Assembly: GCF_026236535.1 (NCBI RefSeq)
Contig: NZ_JAHTMW010000002.1
Location: 310,001 to 374,000 of the forward strand
Length of the DNA stretch: 64,000 nucleotides
Direction of reading: 5' to 3'
Source: Streptomyces sp. SKN60
GTDB taxonomy: Bacteria > Actinomycetota > Actinomycetes > Streptomycetales > Streptomycetaceae
Position numbers and translations under genes: made by a program. Every line of letters starts with the position of its first letter. Position 1 is the first letter of the stretch. This document shows positions 26,986 to 34,838 of this stretch, piece after piece. Under the pieces are notes generated by a model. The model saw nothing but the letters and a program-made list of their open reading frames with translations, was not told the DNA's origin and made no database searches.

Positions 26986-27111
26986 GGGCACGCAGCCTAC
27001 GGCAGCGCCACGGGGCCGCTCACCCTCACACCCGGTGGTCGACCGTGAGAACGGCCACGGAACGACGGGCGAACTGGTGTCGGCACCCCAGCCCATAGAA
27101 TGGTGGCCCTT

Positions 27112-28098
27112 ATGAGGATTCTGGTCACCGGCGGCGCCGGGTTCATCGGTTCACAGTTCGTGCGGGCACTGCTCTCCGGAGAGCTGCCCTCGAGCGAGGG
27201 CGCCCAGGTCACCGTCCTGGACAACCTCACCTACTCCGGCAACGAGGCCAATCTGGCCCCCGTCGCCGACAAGCCCGGCTACACCTTCGTGCAGGGCGAC
27301 ATCCGGGATTACGCCACCGTCGACGACGTGATGCGCGGCCAGGACGCGGTGGTGCACTTCGCCGCCGAGTCCCACGTGGACCGCTCGATCCTGGACTCGT
27401 CGCCGTTCGTCACCACGAACGTGCTCGGCACCCAGGTGCTGCTCGACGCGGCCAAGCGGCACGGCGTCGGGCGGTTCGTGCACGTCTCCACGGACGAGGT
27501 GTACGGCTCGATCGCCGAGGGCTCGTGGACCGAGGACTGGCCGCTGGCGCCGAACTCCCCGTACTCGGCCTCCAAGGCCGGCTCGGACCTGCTGGCGCTG
27601 TCGTACCACCGCACGCACGGCATGGACGTGGTGGTGACCCGCTGCTCCAACAACTACGGGCAGTACCACTTCCCCGAGAAGATGATCCCGCTGTTCACCA
27701 CGAACCTGCTGGACGGCAAGAAGGTCCCGCTGTACGGCGAGGGCCTGAACATCCGTGACTGGCTGCACGTGTCCGACCACTGCCGTGGCATCGAGATGGT
27801 GCTGCGCGGCGGCCGCGCCGGTGAGGTCTACCACATCGGCGGCGGCACCGAGGTCACCAACAAGGAGCTCACCGGTCTGCTGCTCGACGCCTGCGGCGCC
27901 GGCTGGGACATGGTCGAGCACGTCGAGGACCGCAAGGGCCACGACCTGCGCTACTCCCTGTCGATCGCCAAGATCCAGGAGGAGCTGGGCTACACCCCGC
28001 AGGTCACGTTCGAGCAGGGCCTCGCCTCCACCGTCCAGTGGTACCGCGACAACCGCGCCTGGTGGGAGCCGCTGAAGGCCAAGGCGGCGCTGGCCTGA
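27112..28098 (+). CDS. rfbB: dTDP-glucose 4,6-dehydratase
   Basis: 328 residues. The NAD-binding [20 protein letters not shown], the [13 protein letters not shown] loop, the active-site [18 protein letters not shown] (Thr-Asp-Glu triad) and [18 protein letters not shown] (YxxxK near residue 152) are all present, then [20 protein letters not shown]. It is the second enzyme of dTDP-rhamnose synthesis. TAGAAT at 27096-27101, an exact -10 box, ends 10 bases before ATG 27112, so the transcript is leaderless or nearly so. The upstream ATG at 27100 lies inside the promoter and is rejected. The stop overlaps rfbD (TGATG). Confidence 0.96.
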   Translation: MRILVTGGAGFIGSQFVRALLSGELPSSEGAQVTVLDNLTYSGNEANLAPVADKPGYTFVQGDIRDYATVDDVMRGQDAVVHFAAESHVDRSILDSSPFVTTNVLGTQVLLDAAKRHGVGRFVHVSTDEVYGSIAEGSWTEDWPLAPNSPYSASKAGSDLLALSYHRTHGMDVVVTRCSNNYGQYHFPEKMIPLFTTNLLDGKKVPLYGEGLNIRDWLHVSDHCRGIEMVLRGGRAGEVYHIGGGTEVTNKELTGLLLDACGAGWDMVEHVEDRKGHDLRYSLSIAKIQEELGYTPQVTFEQGLASTVQWYRDNRAWWEPLKAKAALA

Positions 28099-28991
28099 TG
28101 AGTGCCGCCGCCAATCGCTGGCTGATCACCGGTGCGGCCGGGATGCTCGGCCGCGACCTCACCGAGGTCCTGACCGAGGCCGGCGCCGAGGTCACCGCGC
28201 TGACCCGGGCCGATCTGGACATCACCGACGCCGAGGCCGTCCGGGCCGCGGTCGACGGCCATGACGTGGTCGTCAACGCCGCCGCCTGGACGGACGTCGA
28301 CGGCGCGGAGACCGAGGAGGCCGCGGCCACCCGGATCAACGGCGACGGCCCGCGCGCGCTCGCCGAGGCCTGCGCCGCGACCGGCGCCGTGCTGCTCCAG
28401 GTGTCGACCGACTACGTCTTCCCGGGCGACGCCACCGAGCCGTACCCGCACGACGCCCCCACCTCCCCGGTGAACGCCTACGGCCGCAGCAAGCTCGCGG
28501 GCGAGGAGGCGGTTCTCACGCTGCTGCCCGAGCGCGGTTACGTGGTGCGCACGGCGTGGCTGTACGGGGCGCACGGGCGCAACTTCGTGGCGACCATGCT
28601 GAGCCTGGCCGAGCAGCGCGAGACCCTCGACGTGGTCGACGACCAGCGCGGCCAGCCGACCTGGACCCGGGCGCTCGCGCGCCAGCTGCGGGACCTGGGC
28701 ACGGCGGCCGTCAAGGGCGAGGCCCCGGCGGGCGTCTACCACGGCACGGCCTCCGAGACGGCGACCTGGTTCGACCTGGCGCGGGCGGCCTTCGAGCTGA
28801 CCGGCCTGGACCCGGAGCGGGTGCGGCCGACCACCTCGGAGAAGTTCGTACGGCCGGCCCGTCGTCCCTCCTTCAGCGTCCTGGCGCACGAGCGCTGGGC
28901 CGAGGCGGGCGTCGCGGTGCAGCCGCACTGGCGTGACCAGCTCACCGAGGCGCTGAAGGTCATGGCTCCCGGGGGACGGTCCGGCGCGTGA
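28098..28991 (+). CDS. rfbD: dTDP-4-dehydrorhamnose reductase
   Basis: 297 residues, last step of dTDP-L-rhamnose synthesis. Features are LITGAAGMLGRDLTEVL (nucleotide binding), LDITDAEAVRAAV, VVNAAAWTDVDGAE, LQVSTDYVFPGD, VNAYGRSKLAGEEAVL (YxxxK), RTAWLYGAHGRNFVATML and DDQRGQPTWTRALA. Start ATG overlaps the rfbB stop by one base, and its own stop overlaps the next gene as GTGA. With rfbA, rfbB and rfbC in the same locus the pathway from glucose-1-phosphate to dTDP-rhamnose is complete. Confidence 0.95.
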   Translation: MSAAANRWLITGAAGMLGRDLTEVLTEAGAEVTALTRADLDITDAEAVRAAVDGHDVVVNAAAWTDVDGAETEEAAATRINGDGPRALAEACAATGAVLLQVSTDYVFPGDATEPYPHDAPTSPVNAYGRSKLAGEEAVLTLLPERGYVVRTAWLYGAHGRNFVATMLSLAEQRETLDVVDDQRGQPTWTRALARQLRDLGTAAVKGEAPAGVYHGTASETATWFDLARAAFELTGLDPERVRPTTSEKFVRPARRPSFSVLAHERWAEAGVAVQPHWRDQLTEALKVMAPGGRSGA

Positions 28992-30256
28992 CCCTGCTCG
29001 ACCGCATCACGACGGCCCTGCCGCGCGGTACCGCCTTCGTAGGGATCGGTACCGCGCTGCTCGGCGGGGCCAACTACGTCCATCTCGCGGCGGCGGGCCA
29101 CTCGCTCTCCGTCGACGACATGGCGAGCTTCTCGGTCCTGTGGACCGTGGTGGCCTCCATAGGTCTCGGCCTGTTCTTCCCGGTGGAGCAGGAGGTCACC
29201 CGGGTGGTGGCCGCCCGCGTGGTGGCCGGCGACGGCGCGCTGCCCGTGCTGCGGCGCGGCGCCGCGCTGTCCTTCGGGCTGCTCGCGGCGGTGCTGCTGC
29301 CGCTGGCGCTGTTCTCCGGGCAGCTGGCCGACCTCTTCTTCCACGGCGACCGGAGCCTGGTGGCCGCGCTCGGCGGCGCCTTCGCGGCGCTGGCCTGCGC
29401 GCATGTCTCCCGCGGTGTCCTCGCGGGCCTCGGCCGCTTCGAGTCGTACGGGCTGCAGCTGGGGCTCGACGGACTGCTGCGGATCGTCCTCTCGGTGGGC
29501 CTGGCGTTCGCCGGGGTCACCTCGGCGTTCGTCTTCGCGGCCGTGATGACGGTCGCTCCGCTGGTCTCCGTACTCGTGACCCTGCCGGCGGTGCTGCGCG
29601 GGGCGCGGCCCGGTTCCACGGCGCACTGGCGGGAGCTGATCGAGCACCTCGGGCTGCTCGTGGGCTCGACGCTGCTCGCGCAGGTCCTGGTCAACATCGC
29701 GGTGATCAGCACCAAGCTGATCGCCACGGACGACAGCGCGCTGGTCGCGGCCCTGCTGTCGGCCCTGGTGCTTGCCCGGGTGCCGCTCTTCGCGTTCGGC
29801 GCCTTCCAGGCCTCGCTGCTCGCGGGTCTGTCGACGGCGCAGGCGGAGGGCGACGACCGCGGCTACCGGCGGCTGCTGCTGCGGGCCTGCTCGATCACGG
29901 CCGGCATGGGCGCGGTGTTCGGGATCGTCGCGGTGGCGCTCGGTCCGTTCCTGCTGCCGGTGCTGTTCGGTTCGCCGGACGTGCTCGGACCGGTGGACTT
30001 CTTCTGGCTGGCGCTCGGCACGACCCTCTACATGCTGGCGATGGTGCTCGGTCAGGCGCTGCTCACGAGTGGCGGGGCCCGGCAGCAGCTGGTGTCCTGG
30101 ATCGTGGGAACGGGCGTTCTCCTGGCGGTCACGCTGAGTCCGCTGGAGCTGCGCACCAGGGTCGAGATCGCCTATGCCGTGGGGTCGCTGGCGGTCGTCA
30201 CCTGCATGACGCTGCTTCTTCGCTCTCGTGTAGGCTACCGTTCGGTGCACTCATAG
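28988..30256 (+). CDS. Flippase-like polytopic membrane protein (Wzx/MATE-like)
   Basis: 422 residues with roughly twelve hydrophobic helices, starting GTALLGGANYVHLAAAG and including FSVLWTVVASIGLGLFFPVEQEV, LACAHVSRGVLAGLGRFESY and STLLAQVLVNIAVISTKLIA. The pattern (inverted helical repeats, Gln/Glu in helix 2) resembles the MOP superfamily of lipid-linked oligosaccharide flippases. It is translationally coupled to rfbD (GTGA) and is followed by glycosyltransferase genes, so it likely exports a rhamnose-containing lipid-linked glycan. The exact family is not certain from motifs alone. Confidence 0.75.
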   Translation: MTLLDRITTALPRGTAFVGIGTALLGGANYVHLAAAGHSLSVDDMASFSVLWTVVASIGLGLFFPVEQEVTRVVAARVVAGDGALPVLRRGAALSFGLLAAVLLPLALFSGQLADLFFHGDRSLVAALGGAFAALACAHVSRGVLAGLGRFESYGLQLGLDGLLRIVLSVGLAFAGVTSAFVFAAVMTVAPLVSVLVTLPAVLRGARPGSTAHWRELIEHLGLLVGSTLLAQVLVNIAVISTKLIATDDSALVAALLSALVLARVPLFAFGAFQASLLAGLSTAQAEGDDRGYRRLLLRACSITAGMGAVFGIVAVALGPFLLPVLFGSPDVLGPVDFFWLALGTTLYMLAMVLGQALLTSGGARQQLVSWIVGTGVLLAVTLSPLELRTRVEIAYAVGSLAVVTCMTLLLRSRVGYRSVHS

Positions 30257-30363
30257 GAATGATCACCATTCCCTCACTCTCCGTGACCAACGCGACGGAC
30301 AGTGTGCTGCAGTCTTGCGGCGTTCTTCGCCTCTCACCCCGGAAAAGTAGACAGGCCGTTTCC

Positions 30364-30396
30364 ATGAGTCGTCCGATAGACCGGAGCCCCGCGTGA
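30364..30396 (+). CDS. Ten-codon upstream ORF coupled to the DUF2304 gene
   Basis: ATG at 30364 encodes MSRPIDRSPA and ends in a TGA that overlaps the GTG start of the next gene (GTGA). The 136-base interval before the DUF2304 gene holds no other gene. It could be a translational coupling leader; but GGAG 8 bases before the downstream GTG would also serve alone, so this may be chance. Confidence 0.3.
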   Translation: MSRPIDRSPA

Positions 30397-30797
30397 AGTT
30401 GTGGATGCTGACTTCGGTCACCGGAGTCTTCCTTGTCGCGTGCATCATCGAGCTGCTGCGTCGTCGCAAGCTCAAGGAGAAGTACGCCTTCCTCTGGGTG
30501 CTCACCGGTCTGGTGATCATCCCCCTCGGCTTCTTCCCGAGCGGTCTCGACTCGGTCGCCGCCGCGGTGGGCGTCCGCTCCGGTGTGAGCCTGCTGCTCT
30601 TCCTCAGTGTGGCCTTCCTCTTCATCGTCTGTCTCCAGCTCAGCTGGGAGGTGGGTCATCTCGAGGAAGAGGGGCGCACCCTTTCGGAGGAAGTCGCGCT
30701 GCTGCGCATCGACGTGAAGGAACTGCAGAAGCAGGTCGCGGACCACGCGGCGTCCGGGGAGGCGGCCGACCGGGCCGGGCAGGGGGGCCTCAAGTGA
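30393..30797 (+). CDS. DUF2304 family membrane protein
   Basis: 134 residues. Three hydrophobic segments (MLTSVTGVFLVACIIELLRR, YAFLWVLTGLVIIPLGFFPSGL, GVSLLLFLSVAFLFIVCLQL) are followed by a cytoplasmic coiled-coil-like tail (EVGHLEEEGRTLSEEVALLR and IDVKELQKQVADHA). DUF2304 proteins are regularly paired with a DPM1-like GT2 glycosyltransferase in envelope glycan loci and are thought to be its membrane partner. Here the GT2 gene follows with a GTGA overlap. GTG start with GGAG upstream. Confidence 0.88.
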   Translation: MKLWMLTSVTGVFLVACIIELLRRRKLKEKYAFLWVLTGLVIIPLGFFPSGLDSVAAAVGVRSGVSLLLFLSVAFLFIVCLQLSWEVGHLEEEGRTLSEEVALLRIDVKELQKQVADHAASGEAADRAGQGGLK

Positions 30798-31528
30798 TCG
30801 ACGGCAAGCGCGTATTGATCATCATGCCCGCGTGGAACGAGGCCGAGGGCGTCGCCGACGTCGTCAAGGAGGTCTACACGACCCTCCCCGGCGTCGACGT
30901 CCTCGTGGTGGACGACGGCTCGGCCGACGACACCAGCGCCGTCGCGCGCGGCGCCGGCGCGACCGTGATGACCCTGCCGTACAACCTCGGTGTCGGCGGT
31001 GCGATGCGGGCCGGCTACCGGTACGCGCACGACCGCGGCTACGACGTGGCCATCCAGGTCGACGCCGACGGCCAGCACGACCCGCGCAACGTGCCCGAGC
31101 TGCTCGCCCGCCTCGACGGCGGCGCCGACCTCGTCATGGGCGCCCGCTTCGCCGGCACCGGCGCGTACGAGACCCGCGGCCCGCGCAAGTGGGCCATGGT
31201 CGTCCTCGCCTTCTGGCTGTCGAAGATGGCGAAGACCAAGCTGACCGACGTCACCTCCGGCTTCCGCGCCTCCAACCGCGACCTGATCGACGTCTTCGCG
31301 CACTGGTACCCCGTGGAGTACCTGGGCGACACGGTGGAGTCCACCATCGCTGTCGTCCGGGCCGGCTACCGCGTCGAGCAGGTGCCCGTCGCGATGCGCC
31401 CGCGGGCCACCGGCACCCCCAGCCAGTCGCCGTGGAAGGCCACCCTCTACCTGGGCCGGATCGGCATGATCCTGCTGCTCGCGCTCAGCCGCCGCTCGGC
31501 CCTCGGCCCCAAGGGGAAGGGCAAGTGA
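30794..31528 (+). CDS. GT2 glycosyltransferase, DPM1/polyprenyl-phosphate-sugar synthase type
   Basis: 244 residues. N-terminal RVLIIMPAWNEAEGVADVV, VDVLVVDDGSADDTSA, LPYNLGVGGAMRAGYRYA and AIQVDADGQHDPRNVPELLA (DxDGQH metal site). Then ADLVMGARFAGTGAYE, SKMAKTKLTDVTSGFRASNRD and EYLGDTVESTIAVV. These match synthases that load a sugar onto polyprenyl phosphate on the cytoplasmic face, giving lipid donors for outer-face GT-C enzymes. It is coupled to the DUF2304 partner (GTGA) and to the next GT2 gene (GTGA). The GTG at 30794 is decided by these overlaps. The sugar is unknown. Confidence 0.9.
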   Translation: MIDGKRVLIIMPAWNEAEGVADVVKEVYTTLPGVDVLVVDDGSADDTSAVARGAGATVMTLPYNLGVGGAMRAGYRYAHDRGYDVAIQVDADGQHDPRNVPELLARLDGGADLVMGARFAGTGAYETRGPRKWAMVVLAFWLSKMAKTKLTDVTSGFRASNRDLIDVFAHWYPVEYLGDTVESTIAVVRAGYRVEQVPVAMRPRATGTPSQSPWKATLYLGRIGMILLLALSRRSALGPKGKGK

Positions 31529-32460
31529 CCGCAGTGCCCCACAGCGACAGCACGGCCGGCGCCGCCCCGCTCGACATCATGCTCCCGCACTACGGCGACA
31601 CCGGTCTGATGCAGGCCGCCGTGCGCAGCGTCCTGGAGCAGACCGACGGGAACTGGCGGCTGACCGTCGTCGACGACGGCAGGGAACCCGGCGTCCCCGA
31701 GTGGTTCGCCTCGCTCGGCGACGACCGGGTGCGCTACCAGCGCAACGAGCAGAACCTGGGCATCACCCGGAACTTCCGCAAGTGCGTCGACCTGGTGGAA
31801 TCCACCCACTTCAGCATGCTCGGCAGCGACGACCTGCTGCTGCCGAACTACGTCGAGACCATGCGCGCCGCCATCGCGGCCGTCCCCGACGCCACGATCT
31901 ACCAGCCGGGCGTCGAGGTCATCGACGAGCACGGCAACCCGTCCTCCACCCTCGGCGACGAGGTCAAGAAGCGGCTGTACGCGCCGAAGGACACCGGCCG
32001 CCGTCTGGTGCTCTCCGGCGAGCCGCTCGCCGCCAACCTCCTCGGCGGCAACTGGCTCTACTTCCCGTCCATCGTCTGGCGTGCCGAAGCGGTCAAGGAG
32101 GTCAGCTTCCGGGAGGACCTGTCGGTCATCCAGGACCTGGCGCTGATCATCGAGCTGATCCGGCGCGGCGGGAAGCTGGTCGTCGAGCCGACGACCGCGT
32201 TCCGCTACCGCCGGCACTCCGGCAGCCTCTCCTCCGCGGAAGCCGTCTCCGGCGCCCGCTTCGGCGAGGCCGTGCGCTTCTTCCACCAGGTCGCCGACGA
32301 ACTCGACGCACACGGCTGGTCCAAGGCCGCGCGTGCCGCGCGTCGGCACCTGTCCATGCGGCTGCACGCGCTGACAATGGTTCCGGGGGCGCTGCGCCAC
32401 GGACAGTCGAAGACCATACGCACGCTCCTCGGCTACGCCCTGTCCACGAGTCAGCGCTGA
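31525..32460 (+). CDS. GT2 family glycosyltransferase
   Basis: 311 residues. LDIMLPHYGDTGLMQAAVRSV, then LTVVDDGREPGVPEWFA, QRNEQNLGITRNFRKCVDLV, HFSMLGSDDLLLPNYVETM (the DxD-like GSDD) and SVIQDLALIIELIRRGGKLVV. A Cys in the N-terminal domain and a basic C-terminal helical region follow. This is a typical A-fold inverting transferase for cytoplasmic build-up of a repeat unit; the donor could be dTDP-rhamnose from the adjacent genes, which is inference only. Start GTG overlaps the previous stop. Confidence 0.88.
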   Translation: MTAVPHSDSTAGAAPLDIMLPHYGDTGLMQAAVRSVLEQTDGNWRLTVVDDGREPGVPEWFASLGDDRVRYQRNEQNLGITRNFRKCVDLVESTHFSMLGSDDLLLPNYVETMRAAIAAVPDATIYQPGVEVIDEHGNPSSTLGDEVKKRLYAPKDTGRRLVLSGEPLAANLLGGNWLYFPSIVWRAEAVKEVSFREDLSVIQDLALIIELIRRGGKLVVEPTTAFRYRRHSGSLSSAEAVSGARFGEAVRFFHQVADELDAHGWSKAARAARRHLSMRLHALTMVPGALRHGQSKTIRTLLGYALSTSQR

Positions 32461-32508
32461 CCCGGCGGTCACGCCCCTGTCTCCCACGTCAGATTCCACG
32501 GTATTGAG

Positions 32509-34779
32509 ATGACACAGACGCAATCCCCCTCCGGTTCCGAAGTGCCCCTGTTCAGCATCATCGTGCCCACGTACAAGGTGCAGGCGTTCCTGCGGGACTG
32601 TCTGGACTCGGTGCTGGAGCAGTCGTTCCGGGACTACGAGCTCCTGGTCGTCAACGACTGCTCGCCGGACGGTTGCGGCGCGATCATCGACGACTACGCC
32701 AAGGCCGACGAGCGCGTCGTGGCGATGCACCTGGAGCAGAACGTCGGTCTCGGGAAGGCCCGCAACGCGGGCATGGCCCGCGCCAAGGGCAAGTACCTGC
32801 TCTTCCTCGACAGCGACGACACGATGCTGCCCGGCTCGCTCCAGGCCATCGCCCGCCGCATCGAGGAGGCCGAGGACCCGGACCTGGTGATCTTCGACTA
32901 CTCGCGGACCCACTGGGACGGCCGGATCACCCCGAACGCCCGCGCCGACGTGCTGGCCAAGGCCGCCAAGCAGGGCGTCTTCCCGCTGAAGAAGCAGCCG
33001 GAGCTGCTCGGCCTGCTGCAGGTCGCCTGGAACAAGGCGTACCGCCGCGACTTCGTCGAGCAGTGGGGCTTCCAGTACCCCTCGGGCTACTACGAGGACA
33101 CCCCCTGGACCTACCCGGTCATGATCGCGGCGGAGACCATCGCCGTGCTCGACCGCGTCTGCGTCTACTACCGCCAGCGGCGCCAGGGCTCGATCCTGCA
33201 CAGCACCAGCCGCAAGCACTTCGACGTGTTCGACCAGTACGACCTGGTCTTCAAGTTCCTCGACGAGAACCCGCAGTTCGACGAGTACCGGGGCGCGCTG
33301 TACGAGCGGATGGTCAACCACTTCCGGGTGGTCGACGTCTCCCCCGGCCGGCTCCCCGACGACGCGCGCGCCGAGTTCCGCGAGCGCTGGGCCGAGGCCG
33401 AGGGCCGGCTCCGTCCGGCGGGCGTGCCGGCCGCGCCGAAGGGCAAGGGCCAGATGATCCCGGCCAAGCACCGGGAGAAGGCCCGCAAGACGGTCCGCTC
33501 GCTCCGGGCGAAGAAGTCCGTGCCGGCGAAGCTGAAGAAGAAGCTGCGCAAGCGCGTGCTGCAGGCCTACTACCGGGCCCAGCGGATGCTGCCGGTCCAG
33601 CAGGACGTCGCCGTGTTCGCGGCGTACTGGAACGGCTCGTACTCCTGCAACCCGGCGGCGATCCACGAGAAGATGAAGGAACTCGCCCCCGGCATGAAGG
33701 CGGTGTGGGTCCTCAAGAACGACGCCACCAGCCGTCCGCCGAAGGGCGTGCCGACCGTGCACCCGGGCTCGCTCGGGTTCTGGAAGGCGATGGCCCGCGG
33801 CAAGTACTTCGTCAACAACGTGAACTTCCCGCCGTCCGTGGTCAAGCGCGAGGGCCAGGTGCACCTCCAGACCCACCACGGCACCCCGCTCAAGCGCATG
33901 GGCGTCGACCTGGCCGAGTACCCGGTCGGCCGGCGCGGCATGAACCTGGTCCGGCTGATGGACCGGGTGGACCGCTGGGACTACAGCCTCACGTCCAACA
34001 GCTTCTCCACCGCCGCCTGGGACCGTGCCTACCCCTCGTTCTACGAGGCGCTCGAGTACGGCTACCCGCGCAACGACCAGCTGGTCAACGCGTCGGCGGC
34101 GGACGTGGCCGCGGCCCGCAAGAAGCTCGGCATCGCCGAGGGCACCCAGGTGATCCTCTACACGCCGACGCACCGCGACTACCACGACGCCCCCAAGCAG
34201 ATGCTGGACCTGGAGAAGTTCGCCGAGACCCTCGGCTCCGAGTTCACCCTGCTGGTGCGCGCGCACTACTTCTACGACCAGAGCCTGCTGGCCGCCGGTT
34301 CGACCGGCAGCGCGCGGCTGGTCGACGTGAGCAGCCACCCCTCGGTCGAGGAGCTGTACCTCGCCGCGGACTGCCTGCTCACCGACTACTCGTCGGTGAT
34401 GTTCGACTACGCGAACCTCGACCGGCCGGTCGTGATCTACGCGAACGACTGGGAGGTGTACCGCACGACCCGCGGCACCTACTTCGACGTCACCGTCGAC
34501 TCCCCCGGTCTGACCGTGCAGACCGAGGAGGAACTCCTGGAGGTCTTCACCTCGGGCCGCTGGAACGGTCCCGAGTCGGACGCGGCCCGCGCCGAGTTCC
34601 GCAAGACCTTCTGCGAGTTCGACGACGGCCGGGCGGCCGAGCGCGTGGTCCGCAAGGTGTTCCTCGGCCAGGACGAGGTGCCGCCGGTGCTGCCGATCGG
34701 CGAGCGTCCGGTGCCGCCGCGCCCCGGGCAGCAGCCGCTGGCCGAGGTGGCCAGGCCGCGTGACCGAGAGACCGTCTGA
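32509..34779 (+). CDS. Fusion of GT2 glycosyltransferase and CDP-glycerol glycerophosphotransferase (TagF-like) polymerase
   Basis: 756 residues. Domain 1 (about 12-330) is a GT2 fold: FSIIVPTYKVQAFLRDCLDS, LLVVNDCSPDGCGAI, NVGLGKARNAGMARAKGKYL and DSDD at 101-104. A basic linker (~320-360) joins it to domain 2, a TagF/TagB-type poly(glycerophosphate) transferase with QTHHGTPLKRMG near 457, SHPSVEELYLAADCLLTDYS near 609-628 (catalytic His and Asp/Ser set). Such enzymes make teichoic-acid-like polymers. It resembles the streptomycete PdtA type (polydiglycosylphosphate transferase, involved in spore wall polymer), from memory. GT2 plus TagF in one chain suggests a sugar-phosphate repeat. Confidence 0.9.
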   Translation: MTQTQSPSGSEVPLFSIIVPTYKVQAFLRDCLDSVLEQSFRDYELLVVNDCSPDGCGAIIDDYAKADERVVAMHLEQNVGLGKARNAGMARAKGKYLLFLDSDDTMLPGSLQAIARRIEEAEDPDLVIFDYSRTHWDGRITPNARADVLAKAAKQGVFPLKKQPELLGLLQVAWNKAYRRDFVEQWGFQYPSGYYEDTPWTYPVMIAAETIAVLDRVCVYYRQRRQGSILHSTSRKHFDVFDQYDLVFKFLDENPQFDEYRGALYERMVNHFRVVDVSPGRLPDDARAEFRERWAEAEGRLRPAGVPAAPKGKGQMIPAKHREKARKTVRSLRAKKSVPAKLKKKLRKRVLQAYYRAQRMLPVQQDVAVFAAYWNGSYSCNPAAIHEKMKELAPGMKAVWVLKNDATSRPPKGVPTVHPGSLGFWKAMARGKYFVNNVNFPPSVVKREGQVHLQTHHGTPLKRMGVDLAEYPVGRRGMNLVRLMDRVDRWDYSLTSNSFSTAAWDRAYPSFYEALEYGYPRNDQLVNASAADVAAARKKLGIAEGTQVILYTPTHRDYHDAPKQMLDLEKFAETLGSEFTLLVRAHYFYDQSLLAAGSTGSARLVDVSSHPSVEELYLAADCLLTDYSSVMFDYANLDRPVVIYANDWEVYRTTRGTYFDVTVDSPGLTVQTEEELLEVFTSGRWNGPESDAARAEFRKTFCEFDDGRAAERVVRKVFLGQDEVPPVLPIGERPVPPRPGQQPLAEVARPRDRETV

Positions 34780-34838
34780 ACCGACTAGTCTGTTCGACTG
34801 TCCCGAACGTCCAACCACGATGCCCAGCGGAGCCGAGT

